From positions 186,001-250,000 of the forward strand of contig MKVM01000003.1 in the NCBI GenBank assembly GCA_001898835.1: a stretch of DNA of 64,000 nucleotides. The letters are read 5' to 3'. Positions within the stretch are counted from its first letter, which is position 1. Every line of letters begins with the position of its first letter. Origin of the DNA: Micrococcales bacterium 72-143 (GTDB lineage: Bacteria; Actinomycetota; Actinomycetes; Actinomycetales; Microbacteriaceae). Shown one piece after another: positions 8,292 through 16,249 of this stretch. The translations under genes and the position numbers were made by a program. The notes under the pieces were generated by a model. It did not search any database. It saw only the letters and a program-made list of their open reading frames with translations, and was not told the origin of the DNA.

Positions 8292-10631
8292 ATGAACACC
8301 CGTGCCCCGAAACCCGACGACGCGCCCCCCACGCCGGCGCGCGGCTCGGGCGCGCGCGGAGCGGCGAAGGACGCGGCCGACGCGAAGAAGCCCGCAACCC
8401 GCGCGGGGAAGGCGGCGGGCGCCAAGAAGCCCGCCGCCGCGAGCGAGCCGGCTGCGAGCAAGCCCGCCGCCGCGAAGAAGCCGAGCGCGACGCCCGCGGC
8501 GAAGAAGCCCTCGCCCGCGACAAGACCCGCGGCGGGCAAGCCTGACCCCACGGCGAAGCCGGCGGACAAGAAGCCGGCCGCAGCGAGCAAGCCGGCGGTA
8601 AGCAATCCAGGACCCACGAACAAATCGGCCGCGCGCAAGCCGGCGACCGCGACGAAGCCGGACGCCGCGACGAAGCCCGCGGCGAGGCCCGCGCCGGCGC
8701 CGGAGAAGGAGGCCGCGCCTCCTCCCGCCGCCATCGCACCGTCCGTGTCCGCCGACCCGATGCCGTCGGCGCCGGCCGCGCCTCCCGCGCGCACCCACCT
8801 CGCGGGACTCGACGGGCTCCGCGCGATCGCCGTCATCGTGGTCGTGCTGTTCCACCTCACGCCCGGAGCCGTCGTCGGCGGCTACCTCGGCGTCGACGTC
8901 TTCTTCGTCGTGAGCGGCTTCATCATCACGCGCCTGCTGCTCCTCGAGCACGTCGCCACGGGTCGCATCCGGCTGGGGGCGTTCTGGCTGCGGCGCGCTC
9001 GGCGTCTGCTCCCCGCGCTCCTCGTGCTGCTGCTCGCCTGCAGCACCGCGGCGCTGCTCATCGGCGGCGACGTGCTCGTCGGTCTCGGCGGGCAGCTGCT
9101 GACGGCGCTGACCTTCTCGAGCAACTGGTACTTCATCGCGAGCGGCTCCGACTACTTCGCGAGCACGGCGCCCGAGCTGTTCCGCAACCTCTGGTCGCTC
9201 GCCGTCGAGGAGCAGTTCTACCTGCTGTGGCCGCTCCTGCTGCTGCTCGTGGTGCTGCGCCTGCCGCGGCCCGCGCGGATCGTCGCGCTCGCCCTCGCCA
9301 CCACCGCATCCGCGCTCGCCATGGGGATGCTGCTCGTGCCCGGCAACCCCACCTCGGTGTACTACGGCACGGGGACGCACGCCTTCGGCCTCACGCTCGG
9401 CGCCCTGCTCGCCGTCGCGAGCCGCTGGTGGTCGCCGCGCGCACTCGAGTGGCCGCGCGCCGCGCGCCGCGGCCTCGGCCTCGCGGGCGCGCTCGCCCTC
9501 TCGGGGCTGCTCGCCCTCTCGTTCCTCATGCCGGGCGAGGCCGACTGGGCGTACCGGGGCGGCCTGCTCGCGGTCGCGGTGCTCACGGCCGTGCTCATCG
9601 CGGCGTTCCTCGTGCCGGGGTCGGCGCTCGCCCGCGGCGTCGACGCGGCGCCGCTGCGCTGGATCGGGCGACGCAGCTACGGCATCTACCTGTGGCACTG
9701 GCCGGTGTTCGTGCTGCTGACTGCGGCACTGCCTGCGTGGACCATGGATCCCGCGCTCGCCTGGGCGCTCGGCGGGGTCGCCGCGGCGATCACCGTCGTG
9801 GCCGCCGCGCTGAGCTACCGGTTCGTCGAGACGCCGATCCGCCGCGACGGGTTCCGCGCCGCGCTGCGGGCGTGGGCGGCGGGGTGGCGAGCACCACGGC
9901 TCGTGACGCTCGGCAGTGCGGCGGCGATCATCCTGCTGCTCGCGGGGATCGCCGGAACCGCCGCCGCCCTCGTGGTGCAGCCGCGGCAGAGCGACGTCGC
10001 CGACCGCATCCAGGCGGGCGAGGACGCCATCCGGGAGACCCCGGCGCCGCCGGCCCCCTCCGCCTCACCGACCCCGGACCCCACCGGTCCCCCACCGCAG
10101 CTGCAGGGCGACCAGATCACCGCGGTGGGCGACTCCGTGATGCTCGCCGCGGTACCCGAGCTGCAGGAGGCGTTCCCCGGCATCCAGATCGACGCCGTCG
10201 TCTCGCGGCAGATGTCCTCCGCGCCCGACATCCTGCGCGCCCTGCGGGACGCGGGCGCCCTCCGCCCCTTCGTCGTCGTCGCGCTCGGCACCAACGGCTC
10301 GGTCGGGCAGCAGACGCTCGAGGACATCCGCGATGTCATCGGCCCGGAGCGGGAGCTGGTGCTCGTGACGGCGCAGGCGCCGCGCGGATGGATCCCCGGC
10401 GTCAACGAGAAGCTCGGCGCCTTCGCGTGGCAGTACCGCGACGTCGAGCTCGCGGACTGGTACACCGCCATCCAGCCGCACCTCGACGTGCTCGCGCGCG
10501 ACAAGGTCCACTTCGGCGGCGCGGGCGCCCGCATCTTCACCGCCACCATCCAGGAGGCCCTGACGCGCCTCGCGGCCCTGCCGCCCGTGCGTGACGAGCT
10601 GGCCGACGAGTCGCTCCCCCGCCCCGTCTGA
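8292..10631 (+). CDS. Membrane acyltransferase 3 with C-terminal SGNH domain and Lys/Pro/Ala-rich N-terminus
   Basis: A 779-residue OafA-like O-acyltransferase, which moves acyl (often acetyl) groups to cell-surface polysaccharides. Residues 1-165 are low-complexity Lys/Ala/Pro repeats (AAAKKPSATPAAKKP type). A typical acyltransferase 3 membrane domain follows (HLAGLDGLRAIAVIVVVLFH, GGYLGVDVFFVVSGFII, LWSLAVEEQFYLLWP), with about ten membrane helices. After a Pro/Thr linker comes an SGNH hydrolase domain: GDSVMLAA (block I), GTNGS (block III) and DKVHFGGAG (Asp/His block). ATG 8292 is chosen for GGGAGGG five bases upstream. It runs against its neighbours, between rplQ and truA. The acceptor polymer is unknown. 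Confidence 0.88.
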   Translation: MNTRAPKPDDAPPTPARGSGARGAAKDAADAKKPATRAGKAAGAKKPAAASEPAASKPAAAKKPSATPAAKKPSPATRPAAGKPDPTAKPADKKPAAASKPAVSNPGPTNKSAARKPATATKPDAATKPAARPAPAPEKEAAPPPAAIAPSVSADPMPSAPAAPPARTHLAGLDGLRAIAVIVVVLFHLTPGAVVGGYLGVDVFFVVSGFIITRLLLLEHVATGRIRLGAFWLRRARRLLPALLVLLLACSTAALLIGGDVLVGLGGQLLTALTFSSNWYFIASGSDYFASTAPELFRNLWSLAVEEQFYLLWPLLLLLVVLRLPRPARIVALALATTASALAMGMLLVPGNPTSVYYGTGTHAFGLTLGALLAVASRWWSPRALEWPRAARRGLGLAGALALSGLLALSFLMPGEADWAYRGGLLAVAVLTAVLIAAFLVPGSALARGVDAAPLRWIGRRSYGIYLWHWPVFVLLTAALPAWTMDPALAWALGGVAAAITVVAAALSYRFVETPIRRDGFRAALRAWAAGWRAPRLVTLGSAAAIILLLAGIAGTAAALVVQPRQSDVADRIQAGEDAIRETPAPPAPSASPTPDPTGPPPQLQGDQITAVGDSVMLAAVPELQEAFPGIQIDAVVSRQMSSAPDILRALRDAGALRPFVVVALGTNGSVGQQTLEDIRDVIGPERELVLVTAQAPRGWIPGVNEKLGAFAWQYRDVELADWYTAIQPHLDVLARDKVHFGGAGARIFTATIQEALTRLAALPPVRDELADESLPRPV

Positions 10632-10809
10632 CCTGCGCCCATCCGGCCTCGGGTCAATCGGCGGGAGCAACCGCGTCATCGGCGGGGGCTGTGGCGGGCG
10701 CGGGCGGCATAACGTGTGTGTGGCGGGGGTAGCTTCTCCCGCCGCGTGCACGCTTTTCCGCCCGGTACGCGCGGGCCTCTCCGGCGGCCCAGCCGACGCA
10801 GCGGGAACG

Positions 10810-10844
10810 CGAGAGGCCCCGCTCGGCGTGAGCGGGGCCTCTCG
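10810..10844 (-). terminator. Intrinsic terminator after rplQ
   Basis: CGAGAGGCCCCGCT (10810-10823) pairs perfectly with AGCGGGGCCTCTCG (10831-10844) around a 7-base loop: a 14-bp GC-rich stem 20 bases beyond the rplQ stop. It ends the infA-rplQ operon, and may also end the converging plus-strand acyltransferase transcript. No long T run, as usual in high-GC actinobacteria. Confidence 0.8.
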
Positions 10845-10864
10845 GCGAATGCGGATGCGAGGAG

Positions 10865-11437
10865 TTACTTCTCCTCGGACTCCTCCGAAGGCGCGTCCTC
10901 CGCCGACTCCTCGGCGGGAGCCTCGGCCTCGGTCGAGGCCTCCTCGGCGGCCGTCTCCTCGACGACCTCCTCGGCGGGGGACTCGGTCTCCGTGACCTCG
11001 GTCTCCTCCGCGGCCGGCTTCGCCTTCGGGGTCTCGGCGCGGGCAGCCGACTTCTTCGACGACGCCGGCTTCTTCACGACCGGCTCGAGCACGAGCTCGA
11101 TGACCGCCATGGGGGCGTTGTCGCCCTTGCGGTTGCCGATCTTCGTGATGCGGGTGTAGCCGCCCTCGCGCTCGGCGACGAGCGGCGCGATCTCGGTGAA
11201 GAGCTCGTGCACGACGGTCTTGTCGCCGATGACGGACAGCACACGACGACGCGAGTGCAGGTCGCCGCGCTTGGCGAAGGTGATGAGGCGCTCGGCCACG
11301 GGACGCAGGCGCTTGGCCTTCGTCTCGGTGGTCGTGATGCTCTTGTGGGTGAACAGGGCCGCGGCGAGGTTCGCGAGCAGCAGGCGCTCGTGCGCCGGAC
11401 CGCCGCCGAGACGGGGACCCTTGGTGGGCTGGGGCAT
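10865..11437 (-). CDS. rplQ: 50S ribosomal protein L17 with acidic C-terminal tail
   Basis: bL17, near the peptide exit tunnel. Residues 1-118 are the normal core ([78 protein letters not shown]). From about 119 to 190 an extra tail begins Lys/Ala-rich and becomes strongly acidic (runs of EE, ESEEK at the end). Such tails occur in actinobacterial L17 and their role is unknown. It is last gene of the alpha operon, after rpoA. Confidence 0.96.
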   Translation of the reverse strand: MPQPTKGPRLGGGPAHERLLLANLAAALFTHKSITTTETKAKRLRPVAERLITFAKRGDLHSRRRVLSVIGDKTVVHELFTEIAPLVAEREGGYTRITKIGNRKGDNAPMAVIELVLEPVVKKPASSKKSAARAETPKAKPAAEETEVTETESPAEEVVEETAAEEASTEAEAPAEESAEDAPSEESEEK

Positions 11438-11482
11438 GATCAGTCGTTCTCCAGGAAATGAATCAGGTCAGGAAGGGCGTTC

Positions 11483-12472
11483 TCAGACGGTCTCGTCGTC
11501 GTATCCGCCGTAGAAGTGCGCGCCGTCGAAGCCGGGCACGCTGTCCTTGAGCGAGAGGCCGAGCTCGACGAGCTTGTCCTTCACCTCGTCCACGGACTTC
11601 TGACCGAAGTTGCGGATGTTCATGAGCTGCGTCTCCGAGAGGGCGACGAGCTCGCTGACGGTGTTGATGCCCTCGCGCTTGAGGCAGTTGTACGAGCGCA
11701 CCGAGAGGTCGAGGTCCTCGATGGGCATCGACAGCTCGCTCGAGAGCACGGCGTCGACCGGGGCCGGCCCGATCTCGATGCCCTCGGCCGCGGTGTTGAG
11801 CTCGCGGGCGAGACCGAAGAGCTCGACGAGGGTGCGACCGGCGGATGCGATGGCGTCGCGCGGCGTGATCGCCGGCTTCGTCTCGACGTCGACCACGAGG
11901 CGGTCGAAGTCGGTGCGCTCGCCGGCACGGGTGGCCTCGACGCGGTAGGTGACCTTGAGCACGGGCGAGTAGATCGAGTCGACCGGGATCTGGCCGGCCT
12001 CGCTGAACTCGCTGCGGTTCTGGGTGGCCGAGACGTAGCCGCGGCCGCGCTCGATGGTGAGCTCGAGGTCGAACTTCGCCTTGTCGTTGAGCGTCGCGAT
12101 GACGAGGTCCGGGTTGTGGATCTCGACCCCCGCCGGCGCCGAGATGTCGGCGGCGGTCACCTGGCCCGCGCCGGTCTTGCGCAGGTAGGCGGTGATGGGC
12201 TCGTCGTGCTCGCTCGAGACGACCAGGTTCTTGATGTTGAGGACGATCTCGACGACGTCCTCCTTGACACCGGGGATGGTGTCGAACTCGTGCTGGATGC
12301 CGTCGAGGCGGATGCTCGTGACCGCCGCGCCCGGGATGGACGACAGCAGGGTGCGGCGCAGCGAGTTGCCGAGCGTGTAGCCGAAGCCGGGCTCGAGGGG
12401 CTCGATGACGAACGCGGAGCGGAACTCCGAGATGACCTCTTCGGAGAGGGTGGGACGCTGTGCGATGAGCAC
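11483..12472 (-). CDS. rpoA: DNA-directed RNA polymerase alpha subunit
   Basis: Scaffold of RNA polymerase assembly, whose C-terminal domain binds UP elements and activators. 329 residues from the GTG start ([13 protein letters not shown]), chosen because AAAGGA lies six bases upstream and homologues begin here. The N-terminal dimerisation domain shows [25 protein letters not shown], and the C-terminal domain shows [25 protein letters not shown] and [20 protein letters not shown] 196-base gap holding a palindromic repeat separates it from rpsK. Confidence 0.97.
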   Translation of the reverse strand: MLIAQRPTLSEEVISEFRSAFVIEPLEPGFGYTLGNSLRRTLLSSIPGAAVTSIRLDGIQHEFDTIPGVKEDVVEIVLNIKNLVVSSEHDEPITAYLRKTGAGQVTAADISAPAGVEIHNPDLVIATLNDKAKFDLELTIERGRGYVSATQNRSEFSEAGQIPVDSIYSPVLKVTYRVEATRAGERTDFDRLVVDVETKPAITPRDAIASAGRTLVELFGLARELNTAAEGIEIGPAPVDAVLSSELSMPIEDLDLSVRSYNCLKREGINTVSELVALSETQLMNIRNFGQKSVDEVKDKLVELGLSLKDSVPGFDGAHFYGGYDDETV

Positions 12473-12570
12473 GTGGTTTCCTTTCGGCGAGGGCGTCCGC
12501 CATATGACGCCCACGACAGATGCGGCGGGTGGCTGGGCCGCCGGTGTGTTGAGTTATGAGAGCTTTCCGC

Positions 12571-12652
12571 TGGTCGAGTAGCCCGCGCAGCGGGCGTATC
12601 GAGACCACCTCGCGATGGGTCTCGACACGCCGCTGGAGGCGGCTACTCGACC
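12571..12652. repeat. Palindromic intergenic repeat, copy 1 (GGTCGAGTAG ... CTACTCGACC)
   Basis: GGTCGAGTAG (12572-12581) pairs with CTACTCGACC (12643-12652), and inside it GTATCGAGACC (12596-12606) pairs with GGTCTCGACAC (12618-12628) with one mismatch, giving nested hairpins. The same words GGTCTCGATACGC and CTACTCGACC recur at 37677-37709. The element lies between rpsK and rpoA and has no coding capacity. It looks like a dispersed REP-like repeat. Confidence 0.7.
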
Positions 12653-12668
12653 GGCGGGTGGTTCGAGA

Positions 12669-13067
12669 TCAGACGCGGCGGCGCTTCGGCGGGCGGCATC
12701 CGTTGTGCGCCTGCGGCGTCACATCGTTGATGGTGCCGACCTCGAGGCCCGCGGCCTGGAGCGAGCGGATCGCGGTCTCGCGTCCCGAGCCGGGACCCTT
12801 GACGAAGACGTCGACCTTCTTCATGCCGTGCTCCTGCGCCTGGCGCGCGGCCGACTCGGCGGCGAGCTGTGCGGCGTAGGGGGTCGACTTGCGCGAGCCC
12901 TTGAAGCCGACGGCGCCGGACGAGGCCCAGCTGATGACGGCACCCGAGGGGTCGGTGATGGAGACGATGGTGTTGTTGAACGTCGACTTGATGTGGGCCT
13001 GGCCCACGGCGATGTTCTTCTTCTCCTTGCGGCGGGCCTTGCGCGCGCCGGTCTTCGGAGCAGCCAT
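12669..13067 (-). CDS. rpsK: 30S ribosomal protein S11
   Basis: uS11, part of the platform of the small subunit, contacting the mRNA exit region. The 132-residue sequence has [50 protein letters not shown] split over residues 20-70 and the closing [18 protein letters not shown]. The start overlaps the rpsM stop by one base (TAATG), so the two are translationally coupled. Confidence 0.97.
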   Translation of the reverse strand: MAAPKTGARKARRKEKKNIAVGQAHIKSTFNNTIVSITDPSGAVISWASSGAVGFKGSRKSTPYAAQLAAESAARQAQEHGMKKVDVFVKGPGSGRETAIRSLQAAGLEVGTINDVTPQAHNGCRPPKRRRV

Positions 13068-13447
13068 TACTTCTTACCTGCCTTCTTCTTGCCGGCCACG
13101 GTGCGCTTCGGGCCCTTGCGAGTGCGTGCGTTGGTCTTGGTGCGCTGACCACGCACGGGCAGGCCGCGGCGGTGGCGCAGACCCTCGTAGGAGCCGATCT
13201 CGACCTTGCGGCGGATGTCGGCCTGCACCTCGCGGCGCAGATCTCCCTCGACCTTGTAGTTGCCCTCGATGTGGTCGCGGAGGGCGACAAGCTGGTCGTC
13301 GCTCAGATCCTTCACGCGGATGTCACCGGAGATCCCGGTGTCCTTGAGGGTTGCGAGGGCGCGGGTGCGGCCCACGCCGTAGATGTACGTCAGGGCGACC
13401 TCGACGCGCTTGTCGCGCGGGATGTCGACGCCGGCGATACGTGCCAT
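13067..13447 (-). CDS. rpsM: 30S ribosomal protein S13
   Basis: uS13, in the head of the small subunit, bridging to L5. The 126 residues begin [26 protein letters not shown], with the helix-hairpin-helix motif. The basic C-terminal tail [16 protein letters not shown]... reaches towards P-site tRNA. Its RBS is good (CAAGGAG on the minus strand). A 206-base untranslated gap separates it from rpmJ, in which ATAACTCAA resembles the sequence before rpoA. Confidence 0.97.
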   Translation of the reverse strand: MARIAGVDIPRDKRVEVALTYIYGVGRTRALATLKDTGISGDIRVKDLSDDQLVALRDHIEGNYKVEGDLRREVQADIRRKVEIGSYEGLRHRRGLPVRGQRTKTNARTRKGPKRTVAGKKKAGKK

Positions 13448-13653
13448 GGCGGCTTCTCCTTGTGGAGTCGTTCGGAGGTGTGGAGCGCCGCCGGTGCCCG
13501 GGCCTCCGACCCGAGGTGTCCCCTCCGTATGCGGGAGGATCTGGCGGTGCTTCTTGTCTATTGAGTTATCGGAGTGACGCTGCTTCGCGCGGATCGCGTG
13601 CGCTCCGCGGAATAAACACAGCCGCGATCAGCGGCGTGAGCAGCGACAGGGCT

Positions 13654-13770
13654 TTAGCCTTGACGCTGCTTATGCCGCGGGTTGCTCTTGCAGATGACCA
13701 TCACGCGGCCGTTGCGGCGGATGACCTTGCAGTGGTCGCAGATGGGCTTGACGCTCGGGTTGACCTTCAT
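13654..13770 (-). CDS. rpmJ: 50S ribosomal protein L36
   Basis: A 38-residue protein read directly from the sequence: it begins [17 protein letters not shown] and ends [10 protein letters not shown]. It is the zinc-ribbon form of bL36 with the C-x2-C ... C ... H pattern (Cys11, Cys14, Cys27, His33). It lies between infA and rpsM, the standard actinobacterial position. Confidence 0.95.
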   Translation of the reverse strand: MKVNPSVKPICDHCKVIRRNGRVMVICKSNPRHKQRQG

Positions 13771-13832
13771 GTTTCCTTCTCGCTGTCCTCGTACCTGTGC
13801 CCCGCGGGGCGCAGGCCGTTACTTTCCGAGCG

Positions 13833-14054
13833 TCACTTGTAGCGGTAGACGATCCGGCCGCGGGTCAGGTCGTAGGGGCTCAGCTCCACGATCACGCGGT
13901 CCTCGGGGAGGATCCGGATGTAGTGCTGACGCATCTTGCCCGAAATGTGGGCGAGAACCTTGTGCCCGTTGCTCAGCTCGACGCGGAACATCGCGTTCGG
14001 CAGAGCCTCGAGGACAGATCCCTCGATCTCGATGACGCCGTCTTTCTTGGCCAT
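13833..14054 (-). CDS. infA: Translation initiation factor IF-1
   Basis: Occupies the ribosomal A site during initiation and supports IF-2 and IF-3. The 73 residues are near-universal: [20 protein letters not shown], then [20 protein letters not shown], ending [12 protein letters not shown] (S1-like OB fold). It opens the infA-rpmJ-rpsM-rpsK-rpoA-rplQ run. The upstream 130 bases must hold its promoter; TTAATCGGTTAGGAT on the minus strand is A/T-rich, but no convincing -35/-10 pair was found. Confidence 0.97.
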   Translation of the reverse strand: MAKKDGVIEIEGSVLEALPNAMFRVELSNGHKVLAHISGKMRQHYIRILPEDRVIVELSPYDLTRGRIVYRYK

Positions 14055-14163
14055 ACCCTCTAAATCGCTATCGGTGACGCTCGGTCATGCGGGTGATTGA
14101 TTCGGTGCAGACGGCCCGAAGGCACAAGGCACCAAAGATCGATCCTAACCGATTAACCGCGGG

Positions 14164-14179
14164 CGCGCCAGCCGGCGCG
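14164..14179 (-). terminator. Possible terminator after the PTS operon
   Basis: CGCGCC (14164-14169) pairs with GGCGCG (14174-14179) around AGCC, nine bases beyond the stop of the IIA gene. The stem is short (6 bp) and has no T run, so this is only a weak terminator candidate. Confidence 0.35.
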
Positions 14180-14187
14180 AGGGGGCG

Positions 14188-14628
14188 TTACTCCTCGTTG
14201 ACGGCGGAGATGATCGCGAAGAGGGCCGCCGCATCCGGCGCCGCGAGCAGCGCCTGCACGTCGTCGTCGTCCGAGAACAGCACCGCGATGCGTCCCAGGA
14301 TCTCGAGGTGCTCGTTCTCGCGGCCGGCGATGCCGACCACGAAGCGCACCTCGTCGCCGTCCCAGTCGATCGCGGAGGGGTAGCGGATGACGGCGAGCGC
14401 CGTCCGGTGGATGAACTCGCGCCCCTCGTTCGTGCCGTGGGGGATCGCGAGGTAGTTCCCCATCGAGGTCGACACGGTCGCCTCGCGGGCGAGCATCGAG
14501 TCGACGTAGCCGGGCCGCACGGCGCCGGCCTCCACGAGGAGGCGTCCGACGTCGCGGATCGCCTCCTCGCGGGTCGGGGTCCGGTCGGCGAGCACCACAC
14601 GCTCCGGGGTCAGGATGTCGTCGCTCAT
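14188..14628 (-). CDS. mtlF: PTS mannitol-type IIA component
   Basis: Cytoplasmic IIA protein that passes phosphate from HPr to the IIB domain of the sugar permease. 146 residues of the fructose/mannitol (PTS EIIA type 2) fold. The phosphorylation-site motif MGNYLAIPHGTNEG has His64 as acceptor, with IGRIAVLFSD-like stretches after it. It is the last gene of the PTS run, 34 bases after the IICB gene. Sugar specificity is inferred from similarity of the partner to mannitol permease; no mannitol-1-phosphate dehydrogenase gene is nearby. Confidence 0.88.
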   Translation of the reverse strand: MSDDILTPERVVLADRTPTREEAIRDVGRLLVEAGAVRPGYVDSMLAREATVSTSMGNYLAIPHGTNEGREFIHRTALAVIRYPSAIDWDGDEVRFVVGIAGRENEHLEILGRIAVLFSDDDDVQALLAAPDAAALFAIISAVNEE

Positions 14629-14662
14629 GGTGTGCTCCTCTCTCGCCGCCGGACCCGTGGGC

Positions 14663-16219
14663 CTACTGCGCGGCCCCTTCCTTCTGCTCCGCGACCAGCT
14701 GCACGACCTCGTCGTACTTCGGGCTGTTCATGAAGTTGTCGACAGAGACGTGGATCGCGTTCGGCGCCTTCTGCCTGGCGCGCTCGGTCAGCTCATTCTG
14801 CGTGATGACGAGGTCCTCGTCACCTGTCAGGTTCGCGATCGCCGCGTTCGACACATCCGCGTCGACCCCGGCCTTCTTGAACTTGTTGCGCAGCACGGAT
14901 GCGCCCATCGCGCTCGACCCCATGCCCGCGTCGCACGCGAACACGACCTTGTGGATGGGACGACCCGCCACCTCGCCGACGGCCAGGCTCGAGGCGAGAC
15001 CCGAGAGCACCGAGCTCTCCTTGCCCTTGTTCTTCTCGGTCTGCGCGATCGAGGCCGCGAGACGGGCGTCCGCCTCGGCCTCGGAGGCGAGGTCGCGCTT
15101 GCGGCTCGCCAGCAGGATGGGCATCGCGATGAGGAACGTCACCGCCGCCGCGAGCACCACCGACAGGACCACGCCGACGTAACTGTCGGGGGCTGTCTGG
15201 AAGAGCACCGCGAAGATCGACCCCGGCGCCGCGGGGGCCCGCAGACCCGAGTTGAAGATCACGTTCGTCAGCACGCCGGTTGCACCGCCGCCGATCATCG
15301 CGAGGATGAGCAGCGGCTTCGCGAGCACGTACGGGAAGTACACCTCGTGGATGCCGCCGAGGAACTGGATGATGAACGCACCCGGCGCCGTCGCCCGCGC
15401 CGCGCCCACCCCGAAGAGGGTGATCGCGATGAGCAGACCCGCGCCCGGGCCGGGGTTCGCCTCGACGAGGAAGAGCAGGCTCTTACCCTGCTCCTCGACC
15501 TGCGCCGTGCCGAGCGGCGTGAAGACGCCGTGGTTGATGGCGTTGTTGAGGAACAGCACCTTCGCCGGCTCGACGAGGATCGAGGCGAGCGGGATCAGGT
15601 GCGTGGAGATCAGCCAGTTGACCGCGGTGCCGAGCGCGTCGCTGAAGATCTTGATGAGCGGTGCGAGCCCGAAGAACGCGGCGAGCGCCAGCAGGAAGCC
15701 CAGGATGCCGGAGGAGAAGTTGTCGACCAGCATCTCGAATCCGGGCTTGATCTTGCCAGCCCAGATCTTGTCGACCTGCTTGAGGATCCAGGCCGACAGC
15801 GGACCGCAGATCATCGCGCCGAGGAACATGATGGTGCCCGCCGCGCCGATCACGACGCCCATCGTGACGACCGTGCCGATGACGGCACCGCGGACGCCGT
15901 ACACCATCCGGCCGCCGGTGTAGCCGATGAGCAGCGGCAGCAGGTAGGTGATCATCGGGCCGACGAGGCCCACCCACACGGTGCCGTCGGGCGTCGTCCC
16001 GCCGCCGAGGATGGCGGAGTCCGCCCAACGCCAGGCCTCGACCGGGCTGTTGTTGCCGACCCACCCGTTGTCGATGAACATCGCGGTCACGATGCCCCAC
16101 GCGATGAAGGCGGCGATGTTGGGCATGATCATGCCCGAGAGGAAGGTTCCGAATCTCTGGACGGCGACGCGGGCTCCCCCGCCCCGCGGTGCCGCCGCCG
16201 TTGCTGACGTCGTCGTCAT
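14663..16219 (-). CDS. mtlA: PTS mannitol-type permease, IICB component
   Basis: Membrane permease that imports and phosphorylates a sugar alcohol, probably mannitol. Of 518 residues, about 20-370 form the IIC membrane domain, with family motifs GTFLSGMIMPNIAAFIAWGI, LNNAINHGVFTPLG and FLGGIHEVYFPYV. The C-terminal IIB domain (from about 422) has KVVFACDAGMGSSAMGAS with Cys429 as the phosphate acceptor. The IIA domain is a separate gene (mtlF) downstream, as in many Gram-positives. The gene follows ptsI by 30 bases. Confidence 0.93.
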   Translation of the reverse strand: MTTTSATAAAPRGGGARVAVQRFGTFLSGMIMPNIAAFIAWGIVTAMFIDNGWVGNNSPVEAWRWADSAILGGGTTPDGTVWVGLVGPMITYLLPLLIGYTGGRMVYGVRGAVIGTVVTMGVVIGAAGTIMFLGAMICGPLSAWILKQVDKIWAGKIKPGFEMLVDNFSSGILGFLLALAAFFGLAPLIKIFSDALGTAVNWLISTHLIPLASILVEPAKVLFLNNAINHGVFTPLGTAQVEEQGKSLLFLVEANPGPGAGLLIAITLFGVGAARATAPGAFIIQFLGGIHEVYFPYVLAKPLLILAMIGGGATGVLTNVIFNSGLRAPAAPGSIFAVLFQTAPDSYVGVVLSVVLAAAVTFLIAMPILLASRKRDLASEAEADARLAASIAQTEKNKGKESSVLSGLASSLAVGEVAGRPIHKVVFACDAGMGSSAMGASVLRNKFKKAGVDADVSNAAIANLTGDEDLVITQNELTERARQKAPNAIHVSVDNFMNSPKYDEVVQLVAEQKEGAAQ

Positions 16220-16249
16220 GATGTTGTGCCTCCTGGCTCCGATGCCGGG

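Noticed and set aside
10632-10809. A small coding gene between the acyltransferase and rplQ
   Set aside because: No frame has a plausible RBS or conserved-looking product; the gap is non-coding apart from the terminator.
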